From: Bacteroidales bacterium | GTDB lineage: Bacteria; Bacteroidota; Bacteroidia; Bacteroidales; UBA10428 | Reading direction: 5' to 3' | Assembly: GCA_030626465.1 (NCBI GenBank) | Contig: DAOUOU010000153.1 | Location: 1 to 6,743, forward strand | Length of the DNA stretch: 6,743 nt | Part shown: piece by piece, positions 1 through 5,787 of the stretch | Layout: each line of letters starts with the position of its first letter | Position numbering within the stretch: position 1 is the stretch's first letter | Notes under the pieces: generated by a model | The model's database searches: none | What the model saw: the letters and a program-made list of their open reading frames with translations, nothing else | Told to the model about the DNA's origin: nothing | Translations under genes and position numbers: made by a program

Positions 1-194
1 AGAATGATGACAATTCATGCTTGTTTCATCATAAATTCAATGATAACTTATTAGTCCGCAAGTTTAGCAAAAGTTCCGCTATTTTCAATGCAATCAGGAT
101 CTAACATCTTGTTAAAGATCTAACTTAAATAACGTTTGGAAGGTAATTATGTTTAGTGAGTTCAGTAATGAAAGTATTGATAAAACATAAAGAA
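1..194. other. Left-edge region, no supported gene
   Basis: I see no gene that can be defended here. A plus-strand frame is open from the window edge (3-104, 33 codons then TAA) and could be the C-terminus of a gene lying to the left, but it matches no family I recognise and is short enough to be chance in AT-rich DNA. A 13-codon ATG frame at 149-190 follows a purine-rich GGAAGG (138-143) and stops just before the hairpin at 195; nothing else supports it. The octamer GATCTAAC occurs at 98-105 and 117-124. All three minus-strand frames are interrupted. Confidence 0.4.
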
Positions 195-216
195 AAAAGG
201 TCCTTTCGGACCTTTT
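195..216. terminator. Strong hairpin with A/T flanks, probable bidirectional terminator
   Basis: AAAAGGTCC (195-203) pairs perfectly with GGACCTTTT (208-216) around a TTTC tetraloop, giving a 9-bp stem with a GC-rich core and a U-run on the plus-strand transcript. The A-run at 193-198 gives a longer U-run on the minus-strand transcript, so it could work in both directions. It may end a gene left of the window. It is also followed 4 nt later by the same G-poor leader motif that follows the hairpin at 422-455, so it could instead be a leader attenuator. Confidence 0.7.
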
Positions 217-220
217 ATTC

Positions 221-311
221 ACCTAAAACTAATAAACCCTATCAAATATTAACCTACAGCTAAAAGTATTAATTCAATCTACTAGTTAAACCCAAGCTAA
301 CTATGAAATAA
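221..311 (+). promoter_or_regulatory. G-poor leader, copy 1, ending at a two-codon ATG frame
   Basis: This stretch begins with ACCTAAAACTAA (221-232) and ends with TAAACCCAA (287-295), GCTAA and CTATGA (301-306). The same blocks in the same order follow the second hairpin at 456-526. Only 4 of the 82 bases before the ATG at 303 are G. The ATG opens only ATG-AAA-TAA (303-311), so no protein is made from it as it stands. It resembles an unstructured 5' leader whose coding sequence is missing or decayed. That reading is inference; the shared blocks and base composition are seen directly. Confidence 0.4.
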
Positions 312-386
312 AAGTTCTTTATTATATAAAAATACGGTTGGAATATGTAAAACTCTTAAAAATATAAATGATATTAAATAGTGTAT

Positions 387-409
387 AGTGATGATTCTTA
401 TCACTTTTT
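387..409 (+). terminator. Weak terminator-like hairpin
   Basis: AGTGAT (387-392) pairs with ATCACT (400-405) around a 7-nt loop and runs into TTTT (406-409). The stem is only six base pairs and AT-rich, so it is much weaker than the neighbouring hairpins at 195 and 422 and could be chance. Confidence 0.25.
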
Positions 410-421
410 GGAACACTTAGC

Positions 422-455
422 AAAAAATCCTGACACATACATGCCAGGATTTTTT
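422..455. terminator. 11-bp hairpin with T-run, terminator or leader attenuator
   Basis: AAAAAATCCTG (422-432) pairs perfectly with CAGGATTTTTT (445-455); the loop is 12 nt (433-444). The six-T run gives it the form of an intrinsic terminator, and the A-run on the other side makes it usable from either strand. No gene precedes it closely on the plus strand. Immediately after the last T comes the G-free leader at 456, which is the same arrangement as at 195-232. That pairing favours a role in the leader of whatever is transcribed rightward, but ordinary termination remains possible. Confidence 0.6.
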
Positions 456-522
456 ACCTAAAACTAAACACTCCTCTAAAAATCATCTTCACAATTAACC
501 CTAAATCTAACTAAACCCAACT
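456..522 (+). promoter_or_regulatory. 67-nt G-free leader, copy 2
   Basis: Not one G occurs in the 67 bases between the hairpin and the ATG at 523. It opens with ACCTAAAACTAA (456-467) and closes with TAAACCCAA (512-520) followed by CTATGA, matching the module at 221-306. A G-free transcript can form neither G-C nor G-U pairs within itself, so this would be a single-stranded leader just downstream of a stable hairpin. The conserved start and end suggest a functional 5' untranslated region; what it serves is unknown. Confidence 0.4.
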
Positions 523-588
523 ATGAGAATTGCACTGCTTTACTTATTAACAAATTTATTACACAAATTGTTGCTTTTAAAAAAATAA
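523..588 (+). CDS. Leucine-rich 21-residue micro-ORF or gene-start remnant
   Basis: The ATG at 523, placed directly after the G-free leader, opens a 21-codon frame ending in TAA at 586-588. The peptide begins MRIALLYLL and ends LLLLKK; ten of 21 residues are leucine and none is acidic, so it is hydrophobic with basic ends, like a leader peptide or a broken signal sequence. Its last codons overlap the left arm of the inverted repeat at 564-614. No Shine-Dalgarno sequence is present, as is common in Bacteroidota. It could be a regulatory leader peptide for the transporter gene starting 158 nt later, the remains of a lost secreted-protein gene, or chance. I do not recognise the peptide. Confidence 0.25.
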   Translation: MRIALLYLLTNLLHKLLLLKK

Positions 589-614
589 AAGATGAGTTTT
601 CTTACAACAATTTG
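564..614. repeat. 10-bp perfect inverted repeat upstream of the transporter gene
   Basis: CAAATTGTTG (564-573) is the exact reverse complement of CAACAATTTG (605-614), with 31 nt between. With A563 bulged, a few outer pairs (C562-G615, A561-T616) extend the stem. The left arm lies inside the micro-ORF and the right arm 133 nt before the transporter start. It could fold in RNA, allowing translation of the micro-ORF to control it, or be a two-arm protein-binding site. The AT-rich sequence makes a chance origin possible. Confidence 0.4.
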
Positions 615-746
615 GTGATTTTAATCAATATTATAGTAAATATACTAAAGTTATATACGGATAATTTCAGAAATGGTTTAAGAATTATTAACAATAAAAA
701 AAATAGAAATACGTAGTTTGTTTAATTTTACGACAATTGACGTATA
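589..746 (+). other. AT-rich upstream region of the transporter gene
   Basis: This stretch separates the micro-ORF from the transporter start and includes the right arm of the inverted repeat (605-614). It has a small palindrome, TAGTA-AATA-TACTA (634-647), that could be an operator but is short. No perfect Bacteroidota -7 box (TAnnTTTG) is present; the nearest match is TAGTTTG at 714-720, one base short in the spacer and without a TTG at the right distance upstream. No Shine-Dalgarno sequence precedes the ATG at 747. The promoter is therefore not identified. Confidence 0.35.
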
Positions 747-3700
747 ATGAATAAATACCAATATCTCCAATCCTATGAATTATTGGTTGCACTGGTTGTA
801 ACCTACCAGAGCAATTTACAGAAACATCTTCCTTTTCTGGAAGAGATTGCAAAAACTCTTGATGAATTTTACAAAGTTAATGAGTTCAGTAAACTTTTAG
901 TGAACGTAAAAGAGAAGAAGAATGAGAACAGTCAACAAGATCTGTTATTTGTTGATTTTCATGATCTTAGTCTACAATACAGTAATCTGGATATACTCAA
1001 TCTAAGAGAAAGAATAATTATTTATACCTGTATTATCAGCTGGTTAAAAAAACTTGATTATATCCTCTTTGATGAGAGTTTTCTTAAAAGGGTATTTGAT
1101 ATTGATGAAGATCAAAGAATCTCAATTAATAGTTTCTTATCGGATAATAATAAAGACAGAAAAATTGGCAAAAATGAATTATTTCTTCTTAAGCCAGAAA
1201 AAGATACAAATGAAACTCTTGAAGGACAATGGATAAAGAGTAACAAACCAAGTGAATTAAGAACAGGTGGATCTTTCTATTTCAAGGAACTTCAACACAT
1301 ACTCAAAATATGCTATATTGAAGAATTAAAACTTTTCCTAATTACATGCAATGATTGCCGTTCTATAGTTACTAAAAACGAACTTCCTAACATATGCGGA
1401 TGGGAAATACTGCAACCAGGTGAAAAAATTTCTATTGATAATAAAGTCGAGATCGATTATCATGATCTGAAAAGTCTTTTTCTTCAGGAAAAGTATTCTC
1501 AAAAGCTTCAGATGACAATTTCGGATTTGGCTTACTTATATTCTAACGGCAAGGGAATTAAGAAGTTCAGTGTGGATATCGAGCCTGGTACCTTATTGGG
1601 TATATTAGGAAAAGAAGGATCAGGCAAGAGCATTTTATTGAAATTATTAGCCGGTGAGATTGTAAATAATACCGGAGAGATCCTTATCAACGGGTATAAT
1701 CTGACAAAAGATCTTTATCACCTTAAAGGAATGATAGGGTTTGTACCGGAAGAGGACCTGCTATATGATGAGTTGACAGTTTTTGAGAATCTTTATCTTA
1801 CAGCTAAATTATATTTAGGTAAAACATCTGAAAAAGAGATACATCTGAAAGTTGATAATCTTTTGGGAGAATTAGACCTGTTTGATTTAAAACATTCAGT
1901 TGTTGGTTCTGTGAAGAATAAATATTTACAACCAGGGCAAAGAAGATTGTTGAATATTGCTCTTGAACTTATACGAGATCCTCAAATTCTGATTGTCGAC
2001 AATGCGATTACTCCATTAAGTCTTTCAGATTCATCTAAGATAATCGAAGTACTTGCCAATTATACATTTCAGGGAAAAATCGTGATCACTAGTATTACCC
2101 AGACAGGTAAAAACTCATTTGCATATTTCGATAAACTATTTATTCTTGATGATGGAGGATTTCCTGTATATCATGGTAAAACAACAGACACGAGAAATTA
2201 TTTTAACCGCCTGTTTGATGTGATGCCAAATTACGATGATCCTCTGACACCGGATTTCATCCTGCAATTCATAAACCAGAAAAAGCAGCAATCAGTTAAA
2301 TCCAATCAAATTCGTTTTCGATCACCTGTTGAGCTATACAAAAACTTTAGTCAGGAAAATTCGTCAACTGAAAATAAAGATAGGCCGCGTAAGATCTTAC
2401 CAGAGAAAATATTAAACCCTCCAACATTAGAAAGACAGTATATTATTTTCTTTCTGCGAAATTTCAAAACAGAAATTGCACGAAGAAAAGAATTGATATA
2501 CACAATAATACTCACTCCGTTTCTGGCAATGATAATTTCATTGTTTCTCAGAGATAGTAGTAATCCTGAATATACTTATTCCCTGAATCCAAATATACCG
2601 TCATACTTGTTCCTTAGCACAATCATCGCAATCTTTTTAGGACTTATACAATCTGTCAATGAAATCATTAAGGAAAGAAAAATTAACAAAAAGCAGGAGT
2701 ATCTTAACCTTAGCCGTTTTTCATACGTGAATTCCAAAATAACTTACCTGTTTGTTATATCTCTTATTCAATCATTTCTTTTTATCAGTATTGGGAATGT
2801 CATTCTGGAGATCAGAGGTTCATTGTGGGTTGACTGGCTGATATTCTTTAGTTGCCAGTCATTTGGTATTTTATTGGGACTTATCTTCTCAAATACTCAA
2901 AGGACAATTGAAGGTATCTATACCAAATCGATACCTATAGCTTTGCTATTACAGCTTTTGTTAGGAGGAGGTTTTTTAAATCTTGATACATTTAATTTTA
3001 AGAATAAAAATTATACTCCCATTGTTGCTGATTTTGTAGTATCTCGCTGGGCATATGAAGCCTCAATGGTTTATCATTTCAAAGAGAATAGATATGAGCG
3101 CGAGTTTTATCAAATAGATCGTGATATTTCTTCGGGTAAAATTAACTCGCTCTATCTGCTACCAATTATCAAATCTCAAATTGAATTCTGTGCTGAGAAT
3201 TTTCATATTTCGCCAGACAGTACTGAGAATATGCTTCGTTCCATTAAAAAGACAATAACAGACCTTTCAAATAATCATGATATATTCCCTTATGAGAATA
3301 TTAACAAACTGTCAATTGCAGATTTTAATGCTTTGCTGGCCAGGGACCTTATGGACTATCATGAGTATGTTAAACTCCACTTCTATTCGTTACATATGAA
3401 TGCAATTGATACAAAAGAACATTATCAAAATCTGCTTACTGATTCTCTTGGGATTGGATATCTTGAAAATTTAAAATCAAGATATTACAACTATGCAATT
3501 GCTAAAAAAGCAACTAATGATGAAGTAATTGACCCATTTCATTTCTATGATGGTATTCCTTTTCAGGTCTCAAATCCTGTTTTTCAATTTCCGGAATCAG
3601 ATCTTGGACGTGGGCAAATGTTCATACCTGAAAAACAATTTAGTGGTCAGCGAATTGATACTGTTGAATTCAACATTTCCATTATCTGGCTGATCAATCT

Positions 3701-3767
3701 TATGCTATATGTAGTGCTGGTAACCAGTCTCTTGAGTAGATTAGGTTTTATCACTAAAACGGAATAA
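747..3767 (+). CDS. ABCG/ABC2-type fused ATPase-permease with degenerate ATPase site
   Basis: The 1006-residue protein has the architecture of a Bacteroidota ABCG-like family as I recall it. Residues 1-250 form a mostly helical N-terminal region (TerB-like by position only). Residues 255-510 form an ABC ATPase domain with Walker A GKEGSGKS (288-295). Residues 580-1006 form an ABC2 membrane domain. Likely membrane segments are near 583-601, 618-636, 664-685, 694-715, 729-745 and 976-996, with a cytoplasmic NEIIKERKINKKQEY segment (638-652) typical of ABCG permeases and a roughly 230-residue loop (746-975) outside the membrane. Key ATPase positions are altered: Q-loop Gln is Glu335, the signature is LQPGQ (394-398), the catalytic Glu after Walker B Asp418 is Asn419, and the H-loop His is Thr451. 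Hydrolysis by this subunit is therefore doubtful. It may pair with an intact paralogue or have a non-transport role. The substrate is unknown. The gene stands alone on its strand and is convergent to the next gene. The ATG at 747 gives the full-length N-terminus. Confidence 0.88.
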   Translation: MNKYQYLQSYELLVALVVTYQSNLQKHLPFLEEIAKTLDEFYKVNEFSKLLVNVKEKKNENSQQDLLFVDFHDLSLQYSNLDILNLRERIIIYTCIISWLKKLDYILFDESFLKRVFDIDEDQRISINSFLSDNNKDRKIGKNELFLLKPEKDTNETLEGQWIKSNKPSELRTGGSFYFKELQHILKICYIEELKLFLITCNDCRSIVTKNELPNICGWEILQPGEKISIDNKVEIDYHDLKSLFLQEKYSQKLQMTISDLAYLYSNGKGIKKFSVDIEPGTLLGILGKEGSGKSILLKLLAGEIVNNTGEILINGYNLTKDLYHLKGMIGFVPEEDLLYDELTVFENLYLTAKLYLGKTSEKEIHLKVDNLLGELDLFDLKHSVVGSVKNKYLQPGQRRLLNIALELIRDPQILIVDNAITPLSLSDSSKIIEVLANYTFQGKIVITSITQTGKNSFAYFDKLFILDDGGFPVYHGKTTDTRNYFNRLFDVMPNYDDPLTPDFILQFINQKKQQSVKSNQIRFRSPVELYKNFSQENSSTENKDRPRKILPEKILNPPTLERQYIIFFLRNFKTEIARRKELIYTIILTPFLAMIISLFLRDSSNPEYTYSLNPNIPSYLFLSTIIAIFLGLIQSVNEIIKERKINKKQEYLNLSRFSYVNSKITYLFVISLIQSFLFISIGNVILEIRGSLWVDWLIFFSCQSFGILLGLIFSNTQRTIEGIYTKSIPIALLLQLLLGGGFLNLDTFNFKNKNYTPIVADFVVSRWAYEASMVYHFKENRYEREFYQIDRDISSGKINSLYLLPIIKSQIEFCAENFHISPDSTENMLRSIKKTITDLSNNHDIFPYENINKLSIADFNALLARDLMDYHEYVKLHFYSLHMNAIDTKEHYQNLLTDSLGIGYLENLKSRYYNYAIAKKATNDEVIDPFHFYDGIPFQVSNPVFQFPESDLGRGQMFIPEKQFSGQRIDTVEFNISIIWLINLMLYVVLVTSLLSRLGFITKTE

Positions 3768-3807
3768 CCTTAAAGGGTAACTAGCCTGTTGGGGAAAAGT
3801 AAATAAA

Positions 3808-3842
3808 GTTCGAAGTCCGAAGTCGGAAGACAGAAGATTGAT
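3808..3842 (+). repeat. Five phased 7-bp units
   Basis: Five consecutive heptamers read GTTCGAA, GTCCGAA, GTCGGAA, GACAGAA and GATTGAT, without a gap. The first four end in GAA or CGAA variants; the last runs straight into the 8-bp-phased block at 3843. The spacing is exact while the sequence drifts. It starts 40 nt after the transporter stop codon, between convergent genes, and is probably not coding. Confidence 0.6.
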
Positions 3843-3882
3843 GAACTGGGGAACTGGTAAACCGGGGAACTGACGAATTTCG
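3843..3882 (+). repeat. Phased 8-bp units, purine-rich arm
   Basis: Five octamers follow in register: GAACTGGG, GAACTGGT, AAACCGGG, GAACTGAC and GAATTTCG. The arm is roughly the reverse complement of the CAGTTCAC-type units that follow at 3903 and of those at 6678-6701. AACTGGGGAACTG (3844-3856) is complementary at 12 of 13 positions to CAGTTCACCAGTT (3903-3915), so the block can fold back on itself. Confidence 0.65.
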
Positions 3883-3887
3883 ATTTA

Positions 3888-3915
3888 GTAACTTCATTTA
3901 ATCAGTTCACCAGTT
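3888..3915 (+). repeat. 28-bp core element, copy 1
   Basis: The core begins GTAACTTCATTT and ends CAGTTCACCAGTT. It matches the copy at 6663-6690 at 27 of 28 positions and the copy at 4020-4047 at 25 of 28, all on the same strand. In each case the core sits next to 8-bp-phased repeats. Confidence 0.7.
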
Positions 3916-4082
3916 AATCAATTCCTCAACAATTACACAGTTACACAGTTCAACAGTTAAACAAACAACCCCCTCAACTTCTCAACTTCTCAACTCCTCA
4001 ACTCCTAAACATTTCATCAGAAACTTCATTTAATCGATTCACCAGTTCATCGATTCATCAGTTCATCGATTCATCAACCGAG
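3903..4082 (+). repeat. Phased 8-bp repeat block, pyrimidine-rich arm
   Basis: From 3903 to 4014 the sequence divides into 14 octamers without a break. They include CAGTTCAC, CAGTTAAT, ACACAGTT twice, CAACAGTT, CAACTTCT twice and CAACTCCT twice. After a 20-nt spacer containing most of core copy 2, octamers resume at 4035: CGATTCAC, CAGTTCAT, CGATTCAT, CAGTTCAT, CGATTCAT and CAACCGAG. The 16-bp pair CAGTTCATCGATTCAT is exactly duplicated (4043-4058, 4059-4074). The unit sequences differ but the length stays fixed, so slippage of a simple repeat is not the whole story. It fills most of the gap between convergent genes. No function is known to me. Confidence 0.7.
4020..4047 (+). repeat. 28-bp core element, copy 2
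   Basis: This second copy begins GAAACTTCATTT and ends CGATTCACCAGTT, differing from copy 1 at three positions. Like copy 3 it is preceded by an ACATTTCATCA/ACATCTCATCA stretch and a run of CTCAAC/CTAAAC units, so copies 2 and 3 are alike over roughly 70 bp. Confidence 0.65.
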
Positions 4083-4102
4083 CTTGCGAGTTCGGCGAAG
4101 CC
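4078..4102. repeat. Compact palindrome pair ending the repeat block
   Basis: CCGAGCT (4078-4084) and AGTTCGG (4089-4095) pair with one G-T wobble around TGCG, a UNCG-type tetraloop. GGCGAAGCC (4094-4102) forms an adjoining 3-bp hairpin with a GAA loop. The pair lies 31 nt beyond the stop codon of the secreted-protein gene, so it could protect that transcript's 3' end, but no T-run follows on the minus strand and it is not a standard terminator. Confidence 0.4.
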
Positions 4103-4132
4103 AATTTATTCAGCCTTCTGCCAAGGTATGGA

Positions 4133-5683
4133 TTATTGTATCATCACTTGTTTTGTAATGATAAAGTCGACGCCTGTTATTTCAACAATGTAAAGTCCGC
4201 TTTGAAGGTTTTCAACGGATAATGTAGTACTCGACTGATGCATGTTTGAAACTCCCGATATGAGAACCTGACCTGTAACACTTCGTACCACAACAGTACA
4301 ATTGTTATTTATTTTTTCACTTAATTGTATAGTAAGGAGATCATCAGCAGGATTTGGATATATCTTGGCAGTAATACCATTTATTACTTCCTCAATCGCA
4401 TCCGGAGGATTTTCAAGATCAAGTCTGTCTAAAACTCCAATCCTATTGTCGGAGTAATTAAAGGCCTGAATCTCAATATATCTGGTATTCCCGGGAAGTG
4501 TTTCAGTCTGATCAACGACAAGCTTATCCGTGGGTATCGTTTGAAAGACCGGACCTGAACCAATTTGTAAATCACTTTCATCCAGATAAATAATATGAAA
4601 CTCACCTTCCGAGAAGGCGGCAAATTCGCCTGTTAAATGCTGAGTAGCTTCGATGTAATCAAGGTGTTCAATAACAATACCTTCGTGTCCGACATGGTAA
4701 AACGGTCCACCTGTTCGGGTTGCATACCAGTCTTCAATAAATACAATACTATCCCCGGGTGAAATAGCTCCCAAAGGCCCAAGCACTTCAACTTCAACAT
4801 ATTCACTTCCTCCAGCCGAATACAAATGCACCATTGCACCTCCATCCGAGTAATCCGCACCTTCGACAATATCAAATACTTTTGCATATGTCTGTCTGTC
4901 CCTTTCGTCGGTATAGCAAGCCCATCCGTCTGATGCAACAGCAAATGTCTTTCCGGTGGAACCAACAAATTTTGCCTGATATACACCTGGTAAAACTTCG
5001 CTGATAGAAAATCCACTACCCCAATAATCGTTAGAGCTTTCTGCAGGAAAATAACTGCTGAAATTAGAATAATCTTCCAGATTTTCGTGTTGCACAATTG
5101 TTTGTGTAACATCCCAGACTGCCCATTCCTGCGCACTTGTAGCATCATTAAAAAGAACGGTAGTAACCTTGACCCTGGTTGAATTTGCATATACGGTTAT
5201 GTACCTGTCAAAGCGAAGATCGGGGGCCTGATAACCTTCAGTTTCTCCTTTCATCCAAATAACTATAGAATCTTTTGATGTCTGAAATACTTCGTATTCA
5301 TAATTTCCCCACGCCATATAGGGTGGCGGTGGCCAAGTACCGGGCCAATCATTCTGAGGTGCAGGCCAGGTTTTATATCCTCCATAACCCCAACTACCTG
5401 CCCAGGGACCATATATGTTATCTTCCGGATCAAATAGCTGCCCCAATAAATCATCATTAATGATCATAAAAGTGTCAACTCCCAGATCGTACTGTAATAC
5501 TCTTCCTCCAATGGAGGGTATAATACCAAGAGTAATAAAGTTATTCTTTACTACCAGAACTTCCCAGCCCCAGTCCTGGTAATCAATGATTGTATCGACG
5601 CTAACACTATCGGGTGCAGCTTGTGTTGATATTACCGTAAACACAAAGATTGCCGGGAGCACTAATTTCTTTATTTTTCTCAT
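4133..5683 (-). CDS. T9SS-sorted secreted protein with DUF4380/mutarotase-like domain
   Basis: This 516-residue protein begins with a Sec signal peptide (MRKIKK, hydrophobic to about residue 20, likely cleavage near TQA22 or A23). Residues 38-325 resemble DUF4380 and other galactose-mutarotase-like beta-sandwich proteins: NNFITLGIIPSIGGRVLQY (47-65) followed by YGGYKTWPAPQ (100-110), WPPPPY (117-122) and WAVWDVTQ (187-194). These folds bind or act on sugars; catalytic activity is not established here. Residues 330-430 are probably beta-rich linker. The last 80 residues are a type A Por secretion tail with YPNP (442-445), SGLYIVEI (495-502) and terminal KQVMIQ, which directs export by the T9SS and cleavage or anchoring at the cell surface. 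The start at 5683 is fixed by the signal peptide; no Shine-Dalgarno sequence is present. The gene lies 104 nt downstream of the methyltransferase on the same strand, and I see no terminator or clear promoter in that gap. Its G+C is visibly higher than that of the transporter gene. Confidence 0.85.
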   Translation of the reverse strand: MRKIKKLVLPAIFVFTVISTQAAPDSVSVDTIIDYQDWGWEVLVVKNNFITLGIIPSIGGRVLQYDLGVDTFMIINDDLLGQLFDPEDNIYGPWAGSWGYGGYKTWPAPQNDWPGTWPPPPYMAWGNYEYEVFQTSKDSIVIWMKGETEGYQAPDLRFDRYITVYANSTRVKVTTVLFNDATSAQEWAVWDVTQTIVQHENLEDYSNFSSYFPAESSNDYWGSGFSISEVLPGVYQAKFVGSTGKTFAVASDGWACYTDERDRQTYAKVFDIVEGADYSDGGAMVHLYSAGGSEYVEVEVLGPLGAISPGDSIVFIEDWYATRTGGPFYHVGHEGIVIEHLDYIEATQHLTGEFAAFSEGEFHIIYLDESDLQIGSGPVFQTIPTDKLVVDQTETLPGNTRYIEIQAFNYSDNRIGVLDRLDLENPPDAIEEVINGITAKIYPNPADDLLTIQLSEKINNNCTVVVRSVTGQVLISGVSNMHQSSTTLSVENLQSGLYIVEITGVDFIITKQVMIQ

Positions 5684-5787
5684 GCTATTTTATTTTTCTG
5701 TTAAAATATCAATTATTTCCTTAAAGCACATGATAAATAGTGAGCAATAAAATCCCCTGATCCATTATGAATACTAATGTAAGTTGA

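Noticed and set aside
3..104. Open plus-strand frame running in from the left edge, possible gene C-terminus
   Set aside because: It has only 33 codons, no recognisable motif and no start in the window. It is noted under the left-edge region but is not strong enough to call.
149..190. 13-codon frame after a GGAAGG sequence
   Set aside because: It is very short, and Shine-Dalgarno sequences are not the rule in Bacteroidota. Nothing else supports translation.
551..558. Minus-strand TAAATTTG box as a leftward promoter
   Set aside because: It matches the -7 consensus, but no TTG lies at the required distance upstream on that strand.
1054..1236. 60-codon plus-strand frame inside the transporter gene
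   Set aside because: It lies wholly inside the transporter coding sequence in another frame, and its peptide is an uninformative mix of basic and hydrophobic residues.
747..3767. Transporter gene as a pseudogene
   Set aside because: Despite the altered ATPase residues, the frame is full length with intact membrane segments and family blocks. Specific residue loss without frameshifts fits a retained degenerate subunit better.
3768..3780. ACCTT/AAGGGT inverted pair just after the transporter stop as terminator
   Set aside because: The arms nearly touch, leaving no proper loop, and no T-run follows.
3808..4082. CRISPR array or spacer-repeat structure
   Set aside because: Units are 7-8 bp with drifting sequence and no unique spacers, unlike CRISPR repeats of about 24-40 bp. 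No cas gene is present.
4429..5457. Several minus- and plus-strand frames of 61-185 codons inside the secreted-protein gene
   Set aside because: They overlap a gene with a clear signal peptide, family blocks and sorting tail, and encode no recognisable domain.
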